Assembly (NCBI GenBank): GCA_958510825.1
Contig: OY294050.1
Location: 6,983,340 to 7,047,339 of the forward strand
DNA: 64,000 nucleotides
Direction of reading: 5' to 3'
Origin: Brachypterus glaber
Lineage: Eukaryota; Arthropoda; Insecta; Coleoptera; Kateretidae
Under the pieces are notes generated by a model. That model was not told the origin of the DNA and did not search any database. It saw only the letters and a list, made by a program, of their open reading frames with translations. Below, piece by piece: positions 10,806 to 21,300 of the stretch. A program made the position numbers and the translations under genes. Every line of letters starts with the position of its first letter. The first letter of the stretch is position 1.

Positions 10806-11591
10806 CAGGAAAACAGTACCGACATCTGTTAAATTGTTGATACACTACGATTTATGCATAATTATGCTTTTTATGCGATCTGTGGTGTAAAACGGGCCGC
10901 GTCCCTTACTATCTTGCATAACTGGACGGAGTATAGGTAGGTAATTTTTGCAATTATAAATAGTTACTGCACTTCTTAAAAACATGTTTTAAAATACTTA
11001 CAGCTCATATTTCCTATTAATTGTTAATTGATGTTAATTTGATGTCAATTGACCAATTAATTGGCCAATTTTAACAGTTCTACAACATACAGGGGGTTTC
11101 ACATACAGGCTGTTTCAAAAACTGTAAATGTAGCAGTAACAAAAAGTATTTGCTCAGCTTGGCGTAGTATGCCGTTCACAGTGGATAATGTATTGCGTTT
11201 TCTCTCGCTGGATCTCAAAGAAATCATTTTTTTTTATATAAAAAAGGCGCGCCCTATAACTTTTTTTAATTAATGGATTTTTTTTTAATCGGCATGAATA
11301 TTTCTATAATTTATTTAACAAGGATTGAAAAAAAAAAACAAAGTGGCTTATTTAGCAGCTTTTATTTAGCAGCTTTTATTTGGCGCTTAGCTCGTTTTGT
11401 TTTAGTTAAATCATTTTAATATTATGAAAATTATTAATAATATTAAGTAATATATTAAAATGAATTAAATAAAAATAGATTCAGTCCGATCTGATACATT
11501 TTTAAAATGTTAGTTTACCGTTTGACTCACATTAAAATACCAAACCATACTATATCATAAATTTTATGGTAGAAATTCGTAAATGTTAGTG
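10806..11591. other. Non-coding AT-rich interval
   Basis: No gene was seen. Short direct repeats of the TTAATTGRCCAATT and AGCAGCTTTTATTT kind occur near 11040 and 11358. Confidence 0.4.
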
Positions 11592-11822
11592 TTAGGGTCC
11601 ACTTTGGCTGACTTTCGGCACGGGTTAGAATGTTTTGATCATTTTGAAATTTGGCACATAATTTTGTATGATGAAAAGGGAAAAATAAGATTTCAAACCC
11701 TTTAAATTTTTCACTTATAGAAAAATTAAAGACATTTTTTACCATTTATGGGTAATTTTACGCATTTTAGGCCCCCCATTAGGACCCTTAAAGAAGTTTG
11801 ATCAATGTCATATTTTCAGGGA
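11592..11822 (-). mobile_element. Degenerate copy of the hAT-like MITE at 61560-61913
   Basis: Read on the minus strand it matches 61612-61830 over about 200 bases (for example GATCAAACTTCTTTAAG, AAAATTACCCATAAAT and TTATGTGCCAAATTTCAAAA). It ends in TGGACCCTAA, a decayed form of that element's terminus. Borders are unclear. Confidence 0.6.
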
Positions 11823-11929
11823 GACAAACGGACAGAAAGACAACTGAGCAATGGTTCCGTTTTTCGGTTTTCAGGTATGAAAACCTGATAATTCTAGGCA
11901 GTGTCGGACTGGGCAGCAAGATTTGTCAC

Positions 11930-12130
11930 CTAGGGGCCCCCCAAGTATTTTATTTTTTATTTTTTTCCCTCCCAAAAATTTTAATGACTAAAAAAAAGTA
12001 ATCACCCCCGAATTTTTTTTTATCCCCGCTAAAAATTTTGATGGCTAAAAAAAAGTCTTCACCCCCGATTTTTTTTTTAATTTTTTACCCCTGCCAAAGC
12101 CAAAAATTTTGATCACTAAAAAAACATCAC
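11930..12130 (+). repeat. Tandem repeat, about three 65-bp units
   Basis: Units share CCAAAAATTTTGATGRCTAA followed by AAAAAGT.. and a CACCCCCGA + poly-T part. Copies start at about 11970, 12035 and 12100. Confidence 0.6.
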
Positions 12131-12656
12131 CAGGAGAGGGAACGTTCAAGTATTACGTAACGCAAATTTTAATCATTTTGGACCCCAGAGGCCCCCAAAA
12201 ATTGGAAATTTTCGAGATAAGACGTAATTTACGGATTGTTTATTTTGACAACTTTTAAAAGGGAAGTATTGTTTGTCAAAGATAAATTTATTAACAGGCT
12301 AGCGAAAAAAATATATATATATATCGTTAAAACGTGGGATATCTTATCTGTCGGTTTCCACGTATTTATTTATAGATATATCTGCGGGGGGATATCTGTA
12401 TAAACAAAGTTATGTTTCATAATACGGTTTATAAATATGAAATTTGCATAGGTAGATAATACAGGGTGTTCATCTATTTTATGTAATTATCAAAAATAAA
12501 TTATTTTTAAACAAAAAGAACATAACATATTCGGTTATTTACAGGAGAGAAAAAAATCCTTATAACTAGATTTCCTATTTAAAAACTATCCAAAACTGCG
12601 AATAAATTTTACACTACGATTTTCAAGAACGCTTTGACATAGCCTTAAAATCTGGA
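12131..12656. other. Non-coding interval
   Basis: No gene was seen. It starts with the recurrent terminus GGGAACGTTCAAGTATTACG at 12137, and a short ATATAT run lies at about 12312. At about 12617 there is a CGATTTTCAAGAACGCTTTG motif of the family seen at 15790, 54738 and 55548. Confidence 0.4.
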
Positions 12657-12706
12657 CCAAAGGTTTTACACGTGGTATTTTTTTTTACCACGTGTAAAAC
12701 CTTTGG
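12657..12706. repeat. Perfect 21-bp-arm hairpin
   Basis: The arm at 12657-12677 (CCAAAGGTTTTACACGTGG + TA) is exactly repeated inverted at 12686-12706 around a poly-T loop. Confidence 0.8.
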
Positions 12707-12876
12707 TGTGGCGTAAACACCCGTGGATAAAGTATAGTATTCTACTCGCGTTTAACAGCTATTAATCATTCGGATGATTACGTTACTCGCCCATCGGCTC
12801 ATGTCGCAAAATTCACCCTCATTGATTAATAGCAATTATTATACGATCGTTGATTAATAAACTATTTTGGCTGGCA

Positions 12877-13125
12877 TCGTTAGCTCACATATGACCAATT
12901 TTAACCTTTGTACGAAGAAAAAAACTGTATTCCACACTGTTTCTGTCACTTTTGAAAACGAAATCGTGTTCAGCGTGCCCAAATCTATAAAAAATATATA
13001 TTTTTACATCGTTAGCTCAGAAACGACCTAATTTAACTTTTTACGAAAAAAAAAACCGTCTTCCACACCGTTTTTGTAATTTTAAAGGCCGAAATCGTGT
13101 TCAGCATGTCCAAATATATACGAAT
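12877..13125 (+). repeat. Diverged 125-bp tandem duplication
   Basis: The sequence from CATCGTTAGCTCA to AATCGTGTTCAGCGTGCCCA at 12877-13000 is repeated at about 13003-13125 with roughly 80 percent similarity. Non-coding. Confidence 0.7.
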
Positions 13126-13305
13126 TAATATGTTTCATACGTTTGCACGAACCTGCCAAAAACGGCCTATTTTTAACAATGTTCTTTCAAGTCCGTACAT
13201 CAAAGCATTCTTGAAATATAATGCTGTAAAGTTTTTTCCCAAAGGACTTACAGGGAAACCATTCTAGAAAGAACCTTGTTTTCGCATGTGCACCATTATC
13301 ACCAA

Positions 13306-13563
13306 CGAGGGGTTTATTTATTGGACAATTCTTGTACACCAATCTAACAATCTTCTACAATCCTTGACAATTCCTTCCTCCACAATCATCTACAATCCTC
13401 CACAATCATCTACAATCTTCCACAATCATCTGAAATCTTTCCACAATCTTTAACAATCTTCTTTAAAATTTTGTACAATCTTTTTGACAATCTTTGACAA
13501 TCTTCCACAATCCTTTGATTCCCACAATCCTTGTACACTTTTTTTCAATAAATAAACCCCTCG
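13306..13563. mobile_element. hAT-like non-autonomous element filled with ACAATC repeats
   Basis: A perfect 18-bp terminal inverted repeat (CGAGGGGTTTATTTATTG and its complement) is flanked on both sides by the 8-bp direct duplication ATCACCAA (13298-13305, 13564-13571). Eight-base duplications are the mark of hAT transposition. The interior is almost entirely an irregular array of CYACAATCWTCT-like units of about 10-12 bases, plus inverted CTTGTACAC segments just inside each end. There is no coding sequence. The clean duplication implies a fairly recent insertion. Confidence 0.85.
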
Positions 13564-13571
13564 ATCACCAA

Positions 13572-14449
13572 TGAATTGCTGGATACGTGACATCGAACTA
13601 CGCTTCTCGTTATTTCGCTGGTGGTAATTGCGCAAGGTTCTTTTTAGAGCGGTGTACCTGTACATCTTTAATGGATAAATAAATCGCCTCTAATCGATTC
13701 GCTTTTAGTTCACCACCAAACGCATTCACAGAAAAATTAAAATTAGTTTGGTTCACCACAAGAATGTTTAAATTTTGTATTGACTTTAGGAAGTGGTTTG
13801 CTCAAAGAACACTTGAAGCCGCTTAAATTTTTGACATTCTTGAGTCACTCTATTGAATCGTACTCTTTTCATTTCATAGTACCCTAATTTAGGGGCTCTA
13901 TTCTTGACCATTCGCAAAAATAATTCGCGTATGCGAAATATTTTTTCGAATTGTCCAAAAAAGCCATGTTAGGGAGAATTTTTAAGTTTTTCATTTATTA
14001 GATTTGGCAAGCCAAATATGGGACGCCCAGTAACAACGATGTGCGATAATATAAGTAGGATTTACAGTAACGTTAATATGCGTAACTGTGTATGCTTTTG
14101 ATCTAGTTTCGGACTGGCATAAGTCTGGTTATTAAAAATAAACGGCACATAACATTTTTAAATATGCATATTGGTATCCTTTATTTGATTTATTAAAAAA
14201 AAAGAACAATAAAGGCCACTGACCTTGATTTAATCCAAAGTGACGTAATGCAATAACAAGCCGTGAAGATATGTAATGCTTTGCATTGCATGGTATATTC
14301 TTCACAGTGGGTACTATATTCATGGTAAAAAAAAATAATTCTAAGGTATAGTATATTCTATAACTAGTGTGGAATTGAGAATATGAATATTCCATACGTG
14401 TTATAGACTATACCTACTTTGTTATCAACTACAAATATGAAACACTGGA
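13572..14449. other. Non-coding interval
   Basis: No gene or clear element was seen. Its open frames are short and featureless. Confidence 0.4.
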
Positions 14450-14680
14450 TGAAGCTGAAGTTTGCAACGTTTTTTTGCATCGAAAATATAAATAGTATAT
14501 TAAAGCACTTATTCCATAACACGTTTTTAGCGCACTAGTACTATAGAAAACTTGCCGCAGGCGGCTTGTTTTCTAAACTTGTACTCGTGCGCTAAAAACG
14601 TATGTTATGAAACTAGTACTTTAATATACTATTTGAATTTTCGTTGCAAAAAAACGTTGCAAACTTCAGCTTCATAAAAA
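14450..14680. repeat. 230-bp palindrome (family P, foldback form)
   Basis: Arms begin GATGAAGCTGAAGTTTGCAA and end with its complement. The inner part is the family P hairpin (TAGCGCACTAGTAC...GTACTCGTGCGCTA) around CCGCAGGCGG. A very similar palindrome lies at 16193-16430. Confidence 0.75.
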
Positions 14681-14997
14681 AAACACATAGGTATTTTTAA
14701 AGCACTTAATATCAATTTTTTGAGTATTTTTTATAAAAATTATTGTAAGAAGCTAAATGATTTTTGGAATGATGGTTGAGAATGGATAAAATAAAGGAGA
14801 GAATCTGTGGAAATGGAGGTGGAGCTTGGAAGAAGGGATTTGAAATTTTTATGTGAAAAATATGAAACGTCAATATTTGATATATTTTTTTTTTTCAAAA
14901 TTAATGGAGAGCTAAAAGCTTATTTGGGGCTCTCCATGCTTATATACTATTTTTCAAGAAATAAACTATAATATTATATAATAATTTTATCAAATAA
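14681..14997. other. Non-coding; inverted fragment of a repeat also at 60065
   Basis: The segment AATGGAGAGCTAAAAGCTTA...GGGGCTCTCCATG at about 14903-14940 is a small palindrome. It recurs inverted at about 60070-60112. Confidence 0.45.
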
Positions 14998-15385
14998 GTG
15001 ATTAAAAAAGATTTTTATTGAATTTTACCACCTATTTACAAATTATAAAGCAAAAATTGAAGGTTATGTCAGACTTTTGTGACAGATATCATGGTTTAAA
15101 TAACCAACAAAAGATGGAGCAGTTTTATTTTTTGAACTAAGTTAATCAAAAACTGGTAAAATATTAAGAAAAACTAATAAACTTTATGTAATTTTAACGC
15201 AATACTTTAAATTGCATTAAATTATTCAATATTTCATGGCAAAATATATATCTTTTGCTAATTTTGCTAGTTTTACCTACTTTTATAGATAAGAGATGGC
15301 ACCACACGTGCTCATTCTAAAACTTGATACGGAATGGTCATATCGTATCTAGAGCTAGAATGGATTCATTCTATGTCGTAGAAAA
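14998..15385 (+). repeat. Dispersed repeat, inverted copy in TPS intron 2
   Basis: About 380 bases match the reverse complement of 31530-31905 (shared blocks include ATTTACAAATTATAA, AACTAATAAACTTTATGTAA and CGTATCTAGAGCTAGAATGG). Non-coding element of unknown class. Confidence 0.75.
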
Positions 15386-16192
15386 AAAATATTATTTCTT
15401 AATTTTTCTTCATCTTTTTTTTTAAATAACTTTTTAGAAAATCCCGCAAAATTCGAAACTACCGTATAATACTCTTCCAGTGCGTAGTACTGGAAAGAGT
15501 ACAATAACAATGTGTGCTGTGTGGATTTAAACACGGCCTGCTAAAAACGATAAAATCAAAAAAATGCATTTTATTAAATCACAGGCGTAATTTTAGTAGC
15601 CTGCCTAACACCCGCCCAATTTATGCTAAACAAAATTTTAATTTGTAATCGTTTGGACTTTTTTACTTTCCCCGGGGAAAGTCTTGCGTTGGTAAAAAAA
15701 CTGAAACATTTTTATTGCTCTTTTTTACGTTTTATATTCGAAAAATATGAATTTCGTCAAAAAAAAATCTGTCCGGGAAATTTGTTACCACGATAACTCA
15801 AGAACGCTCCGAGCACTTCAAATTTGGATCATAGGATGAGTTCTAGGCTGGGACGGTTTTTGGTGAAAATCGAAGTTTCAAAATTTTTTCGTTTTTGATT
15901 TTAATGATCGTAGGACAATAGGGAAAAGTATTATTTTGTTGGCAGCATTATTTTTTCAAAGGAATTTGTAAAAATTTTGCTTTAAACATTTAAAGTATGG
16001 CCCCTTTCTCTTGGACTATACTTGGAATGCTATAGAACATATTTCAAATAATTACATATTTTGTCCTGGCTACTGTAAACTACAGTTCTTTACATGGATC
16101 TACCATCCTTAATTCTATAGGTTCTACCGGGTGAGTTTTATTTATATCCACCCCCAAAATTAAGATTAATCTTCATTCGATAAAAACGAAAC
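15386..16192. other. Non-coding; contains GATAACTCAAGAACGC family motif
   Basis: No gene was found. At 15787-15806 the motif CACGATAACTCAAGAACGCT occurs (see dispersed family). A CTCTTCCAGTGC/GTACTGGAAAGAG stem lies at about 15471-15500. Confidence 0.4.
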
Positions 16193-16430
16193 TTGATGAA
16201 GCAGAAGTTTGCATCGTTTTTTTACAACGAAAATTCAAACAGTATATTAAAGCACTTATTCCATAACACGTTTTTAGCGCACTAGTACTTTAGAAAACTC
16301 GCCGCAGCGGCTTGTTTTCTAAACTTATACTCGTGCGCTAAAAACGTATGTTATGAAACTAGTACTTTAATATACTATTTGAATTTTCGTTGCAAAAAAA
16401 CGTTGCAAACTTCAGCTTCATGAAACTTGG
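16193..16430. repeat. Second 230-bp palindrome of family P
   Basis: Arms AAACTTGATGAAGCAGAAG and CTTCAGCTTCATGAAACTT enclose the same TAGCGCACTAGTAC hairpin as 14450-14680. It abuts the downstream end of the broken LINE at 16440, so it probably inserted at, or truncated, that element. Confidence 0.75.
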
Positions 16431-16439
16431 GTGACTGAT

Positions 16440-17165
16440 ATATTTTACATTGGCTATAAAATGGCGGATTTTTTAGTTTCACTTCCGGTTTCGCCGGAAG
16501 TGGCATAAATATGTCTTTTTTTGAAAAAGCAATAAAATTTGATTTACCTGTGTTTAAAGCTAGCAAATTGGTGTCAAGCCAGATTTTTACTTCTTCTTCA
16601 TTATTTTTTCAGACTTGTCAAAGGCCTTCTTCCAGTTCTTTTCTTTTATTAATATTACTGTATCATCAGCGTATCATACGATTTTGACTTCGTCACTAAT
16701 ACTCAATAAACTATTCACATATATTAAAAATAGGACAGGTCCCAGAAGGGTACCCTGTGGAACACCGCAGTCAACTGTCTCCTGGCAACTAAAAGTATTC
16801 ATTATTTTAACTTTTTGCCTCCTTTCTGTTAGATAAGATTTAAACAAATTGTATATGATTCCTGTTATTCCTATGTTACGTAGTTTAGACAGCAGACTGT
16901 GGTGGTCCACAGTATCGAAGGCCTTTGACAAGTCTAAGAAAATTGTTAGTGGTTTGAAACCTTCATTTAAACGTTTTATTAAAAACTCTGTCACGTCGCC
17001 AACAGCGTCTCCAGTACTACAGCCCTTCTTAAATCCAAATTGAGCATTAGAAATAATTTTGATTTTATCCAGATGCTTCCAGTCGATTTTTTATACATTT
17101 CTCAACAAATTTACTTAAAGCAGTTGTAAGAGCTATTGGTCTATAATTACAAGCTTTGTTCTTAT
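16440..17165 (-). pseudogene. Broken non-LTR retrotransposon reverse transcriptase
   Basis: This is a fragment of a LINE reverse transcriptase. In order it has NYRPIALTTALSKFVEKCIK, AQFGFKKGCSTGDAV, FLDLSKAFDTVDH, GVPQGTLLGPVLF, the catalytic box YADDTVIL and the later LNTGKSNFIAFS stretch. At least two lesions are visible: a frameshift at about 17085 and a TGA where the Arg before YADD is expected (about 16673). A stop after the IMKKK segment (about 16590) may be a third. The start and the 3' end are missing, and family P palindrome sequence replaces the downstream side. The motif set fits the jockey/CR1 group, but the clade was not resolved. Confidence 0.9.
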
Positions 17166-18010
17166 ATTAAAATCTGCAGGTATCTATAGATAAAATTTTA
17201 AAGATTCTTAAAAGATAGTGTAACAATAAGACTGTGGGTTCCCCAGATTGTGTGACAAAATTTTTGTTGGATTTTTACTTGCATCCCCTGATACTAGAGT
17301 TACTCTATTAAGCGGCGTCAGGCGACGACGAAGCTAACACCGCCGCTACATAGAGTAACTTCCTGAAATTTCGAGCACCCCTTGGCAATGCATTCTGGCT
17401 ACATGCCTAAACTCCCCCCTTAATACTTTCGGCACGTTTCTAAAAGCACCCCTGCAAGCGGCACACAAAATATTATTAAAAAAATACAAAATTAGTTTTT
17501 TGTTTTTCCAAGAATTTCGGACATAAAAACACGCTACTGAATTTTGTTAACTGTAATTTTAAACACCCTGTATATTATATAATTTTATTACTCACATTTT
17601 CAGTATTTTGTTGTCTTTTGGTTCGAGGCACGCAGAATAAACTCACTTTGAAGCCTTTTTGGCACTTTTTTGCACTAAATTCAACCACATAAATTTTTAA
17701 CAAACATTAAAATAAATAAACATTCAATGGCGACCTTTTAACACTTTTTAAAACGGTATTTTTTAACCAAATCCAATAAACAGTGCTTAGGAAACATAAC
17801 ACAACACTAAACCAATAATAAAATAATTTAAAAATCACTCAAAACATCACCAATTTATTTAAAAAATCTGTTTTTATTCAGAAATCACCATTTTTGACGA
17901 TGACAAGAGTGACAAAGAATGAATCACTGTAAAAACAAGGTTGCCAACTGAAGAAAACACAATTGAACCGTAAATCAGTGATGCCACTTGTCTAAAATAA
18001 AATATCTGTT
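17166..18010. other. Intergenic, downstream of TPS
   Basis: No gene was seen. A stem GAGTTACTCTATTAAGCGGC with partner GCCGCTACATAGAGTAACTTC lies at about 17292-17362, and a GGCGACGACGAAGC stretch forms its loop. The rest is AT-rich. Confidence 0.45.
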
Positions 18011-18016
18011 TTATTG
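18011..18016 (-). promoter_or_regulatory. Polyadenylation signal AATAAA for the distal TPS end
   Basis: AATAAA on the minus strand lies about 60 bases after the TAG stop of the distal terminal exon, a normal position for cleavage and polyadenylation. It supports that exon as a genuine 3' end. Confidence 0.65.
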
Positions 18017-18075
18017 GTTGCCTATATTACAGAATTTGTTTTGACCGGTAAATTCTTGTTCAAACTTAAATAAGC

Positions 18076-18306
18076 CTAATGAGGATTATCTGGAACCGGT
18101 GTCATTTCAATTTTCAACGATTCCCGCTTATGAAGGCTTGATATATTATCTCTAATTAACGGGACGTGATAGTCGTATGTTATGTGCCGTTCTACCCATC
18201 TCAAAAGAAGCAAAACAGCGTCAATGTTTGGTAATCTGTAATCTGCATTTGATTTCCTCGAGCTAGAACCTTCGATGATAAACGAGACTGCCATTCCTTT
18301 CAAAGC
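18076..18306 (-). CDS. TPS: TPS terminal exon 10b (distal alternative)
   Basis: Encodes 76 residues from ALKGMAVSFIIEG to TAG, after a good pyrimidine-rich acceptor ending TTTCAG, also phase 0. It aligns along its length with exon 10a (ALKGMA, ADYRLPNIDAVLLLLRWVER) but has diverged strongly, especially after WVERH. The frame is intact and a poly(A) signal follows at 18011. The best reading is a duplicated terminal exon used alternatively. Confidence 0.85.
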   Translation of the reverse strand, partial: ALKGMAVSFIIEGSSSRKSNADYRLPNIDAVLLLLRWVERHITYDYHVPLIRDNISSLHKRESLKIEMTPVPDNPH

Positions 18307-21300
18307 CTGAAAAATGAAGAAAGCTGTGATTTGGATGAAATTATGCACAGGGCCACTTGATTTAGGTAAATATATAGCTGTAAATCCGGATAAGCTGAGA
18401 AAAATACATTCTATAGAGCACTTTTTGTAGTTTTGGGGCTATTTAAACATCACGCAAGCCTATTTTTTATCAGTCAAGAACCCCTAGATCCCAAAATATA
18501 AAAGACGTTTTCAGTTTTGGCTTCGTGGCTAATCGATTATGTTTGTATCATCATCGATGATCATTCAATGGTATAAAAATCATGCTGTTGGTTTATTCAT
18601 CCCAGGTAGCAAGGGATGTTATATTACAAGAAATTAACATCACTTTTGGGTGTATTTTTAAACTAAATCATAACATCACATAATATTGAAAAATAACATG
18701 TATTTAACATCACATTTGCAACGTAACACTCGAGACATGTCCAAACCTAGCGAAATGTGAATATATCGCATGTCACATATTAACGTGGCTTTCACGTGAA
18801 TGTCATGTTATTTTGCTTCTCACCGACGTTCGAAGCAAAAAAATCGATATAAGATGACGTTGATAGAGTAAATTATTATAAGGAAATTGTATACACATTA
18901 TACGATTTCCAATGGATAGGGGGCTCTGCCGGGCTTCTCAAGACCACTGACACGGATTAAAGGAATATATTCTCCGCTTAATCTGCAATTTCGTATTTAG
19001 AATCTATCTGTTTCAATCTGTGATTGTTTCAATTACTGATTGATTTTAAATCCGATTTATTTTATAGGGTTATAGCGTTTTTAATGGTTTTAATTTAGAA
19101 AAAGCTAATATCCGAAAATATTTAAATATTAAAGTACCAGTAACGGCATCCATAAGATATTAGATATAACAGGAATGTGGATTTATGATGTCACAAACAC
19201 GTTATTTTCGGGATGTCATTGTGTGATGTTATTAGGGGCGGACTTAGGACATCCCCACCATGCTACATTCTTGTTAAATGAGACTTCAATCTTAACATCA
19301 CATGTCACATATTAACGTGACTTTCACGTGAATGTCATGTTATTTTGCTACCTGGGATGTGTGATACTTTATCTAAAGAACTGAAAAGCCCTTGGTGTAC
19401 ACTAAAACGCTTACAAACAACATTTTGACATTTTAAGTTAAGTCTGTCAACTCAATAACTCAAAAACGCGTTGATTCAGGTAGTTTTGTTTTACTTTGTT
19501 TTTCTGAGATTGTATAAGAGTTGAGTGTTATTCTATGTTCATGGATGGGACAACTGGAAGTAGGTTATTTTGGATAAAAATAAAAATTATTATTTTTTTT
19601 TCTTAAAATATACTAAATTTATTTTTACATTTACAATAATCTAAATTATATGACTGGTAAATAATAAATAAAACAAAATATTTGTTTTAAAATGAATAAT
19701 GTTTAAGATAATCAACAGGAAGCTGTTCTGTTTTTTTTTGCATTTTTACACAAAATGAAATTAACTTCTTTCTCTTCCCTGATAGCACAAAAGTTCTAAG
19801 AATATTATTTTCTTCTAAGAATATTCTAAAAATATTCTTAGAACTAAGTGTACCTACCTACTCTTAATTAGGTCTGTGATCATTATGATATGTATACATG
19901 TATAAGTTTGTTCTTTTGCCTAGTATCTAAGATACCAGGTTAGATTAGGGTCCCTTAATATCATTTATAAATGTCCCTATAGGGCCCCTATATTAGATCA
20001 CTTAGTAGCTACCAAATGACCACTAAAATTCATCATTTGACACACTGCTAGGCAATGAATGGATCTGTACTATGTGTTCTTATAGGACTTTTCAAGTGAT
20101 CAAGTGTATATTTTTAAGTGACTGTTCCTCACTGACTTTATGCTAAATTTGATCATGTTTGACCACCTGCCCCCTTGTAACGCAAATTAAACGTTTTTAC
20201 AGGCCTGTCCAGTGCCTCTGGGCACAAAGCTAGCAAACGCCCTATAAGCCTATATGCCTTTTTTTTTGTCAAATTGATTTTTTTGACAACATTTAAGCAG
20301 CCTTATGCTGGTTGACCTTTTTTTGTCATCAATTTTTTTTCCACCCTATTTTTATCTTTTGTCACCTAAAAAAAAACGGGACGGCTCGGCGACTACTATC
20401 TAGTCTAGTATTTTTAATTTTTCAAAAAATTTTGTATACAGTAAAGAAACCTTGACAGGAACCAATTTTTGACTTTTTTACTAACATTTCTATGGTCTGT
20501 TTCATCAAGAAAATTAAAAATCGCACAGTAAATATTTTCAAAACAGATTCGAATATTGGATGTGCCAATATACTGCGTAGTTTATTTCATAAAACATAAC
20601 TATATTCTATACACAAACATATACTATTCAAACATGTTGTAAAAATATTTACTGTGCGATTTTTAATTTACTCTCTTGCTTGATGAAACACCATATATTC
20701 TTTATGATCACATTTAATTTGAACACATAGTATAGAACAAGTATGATTCTGATCAAAGTACATTGAGTAGTTACATTGATCTTTGGTAAAAATAATATTT
20801 CTATCATAATTAGGTACAAAAATAGGGTGTTTACCCTAGAAGAAAATTTCTGTATTTATAAATACTGCATTTTTAGTATTATTTAATGCACCTCAATAAA
20901 ATGCACCTCAATAAAAGTATTAAGAAGTTATTACAATTGTGCATAGCCCGGGTAAAAGTGGTATAAAGTTTCGGGACTTGTTATTTGGGGGGCCCGGCAA
21001 GCTTGGCAAAAAAAATAGGAAAACTTGGTATAGAAAATTTGACGGGTTCGATTTATCTCAAAGGGTCTTCATATAAAAATATTTCTCAAAGGTCCCGATC
21101 AGCCTTTAGTAAATAAAGAGCTGTGTATGAGAAAATTTACGGACAATGCCTAAATACCTAATTTTATTTAAATTTAAAAGTTATTTTTTTTTTAGAAGTC
21201 TGGTTTTAGGGAGGGGGGGCGGCGACCTGCCTGTGTGCGGGCCCGTGCTGGCTGATTATGCATAATAATAAAAAAATAATACTGAAAATGCAGTACTGAA

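Noticed and set aside
13320..13545. Possible CRISPR-like array of ACAATC units
   Set aside because: Units are short, irregular and without spacers, inside a hAT-like element in a eukaryotic genome.
16849..17043. Plus-strand 64-codon frame
   Set aside because: Antisense to the LINE reverse transcriptase fragment.
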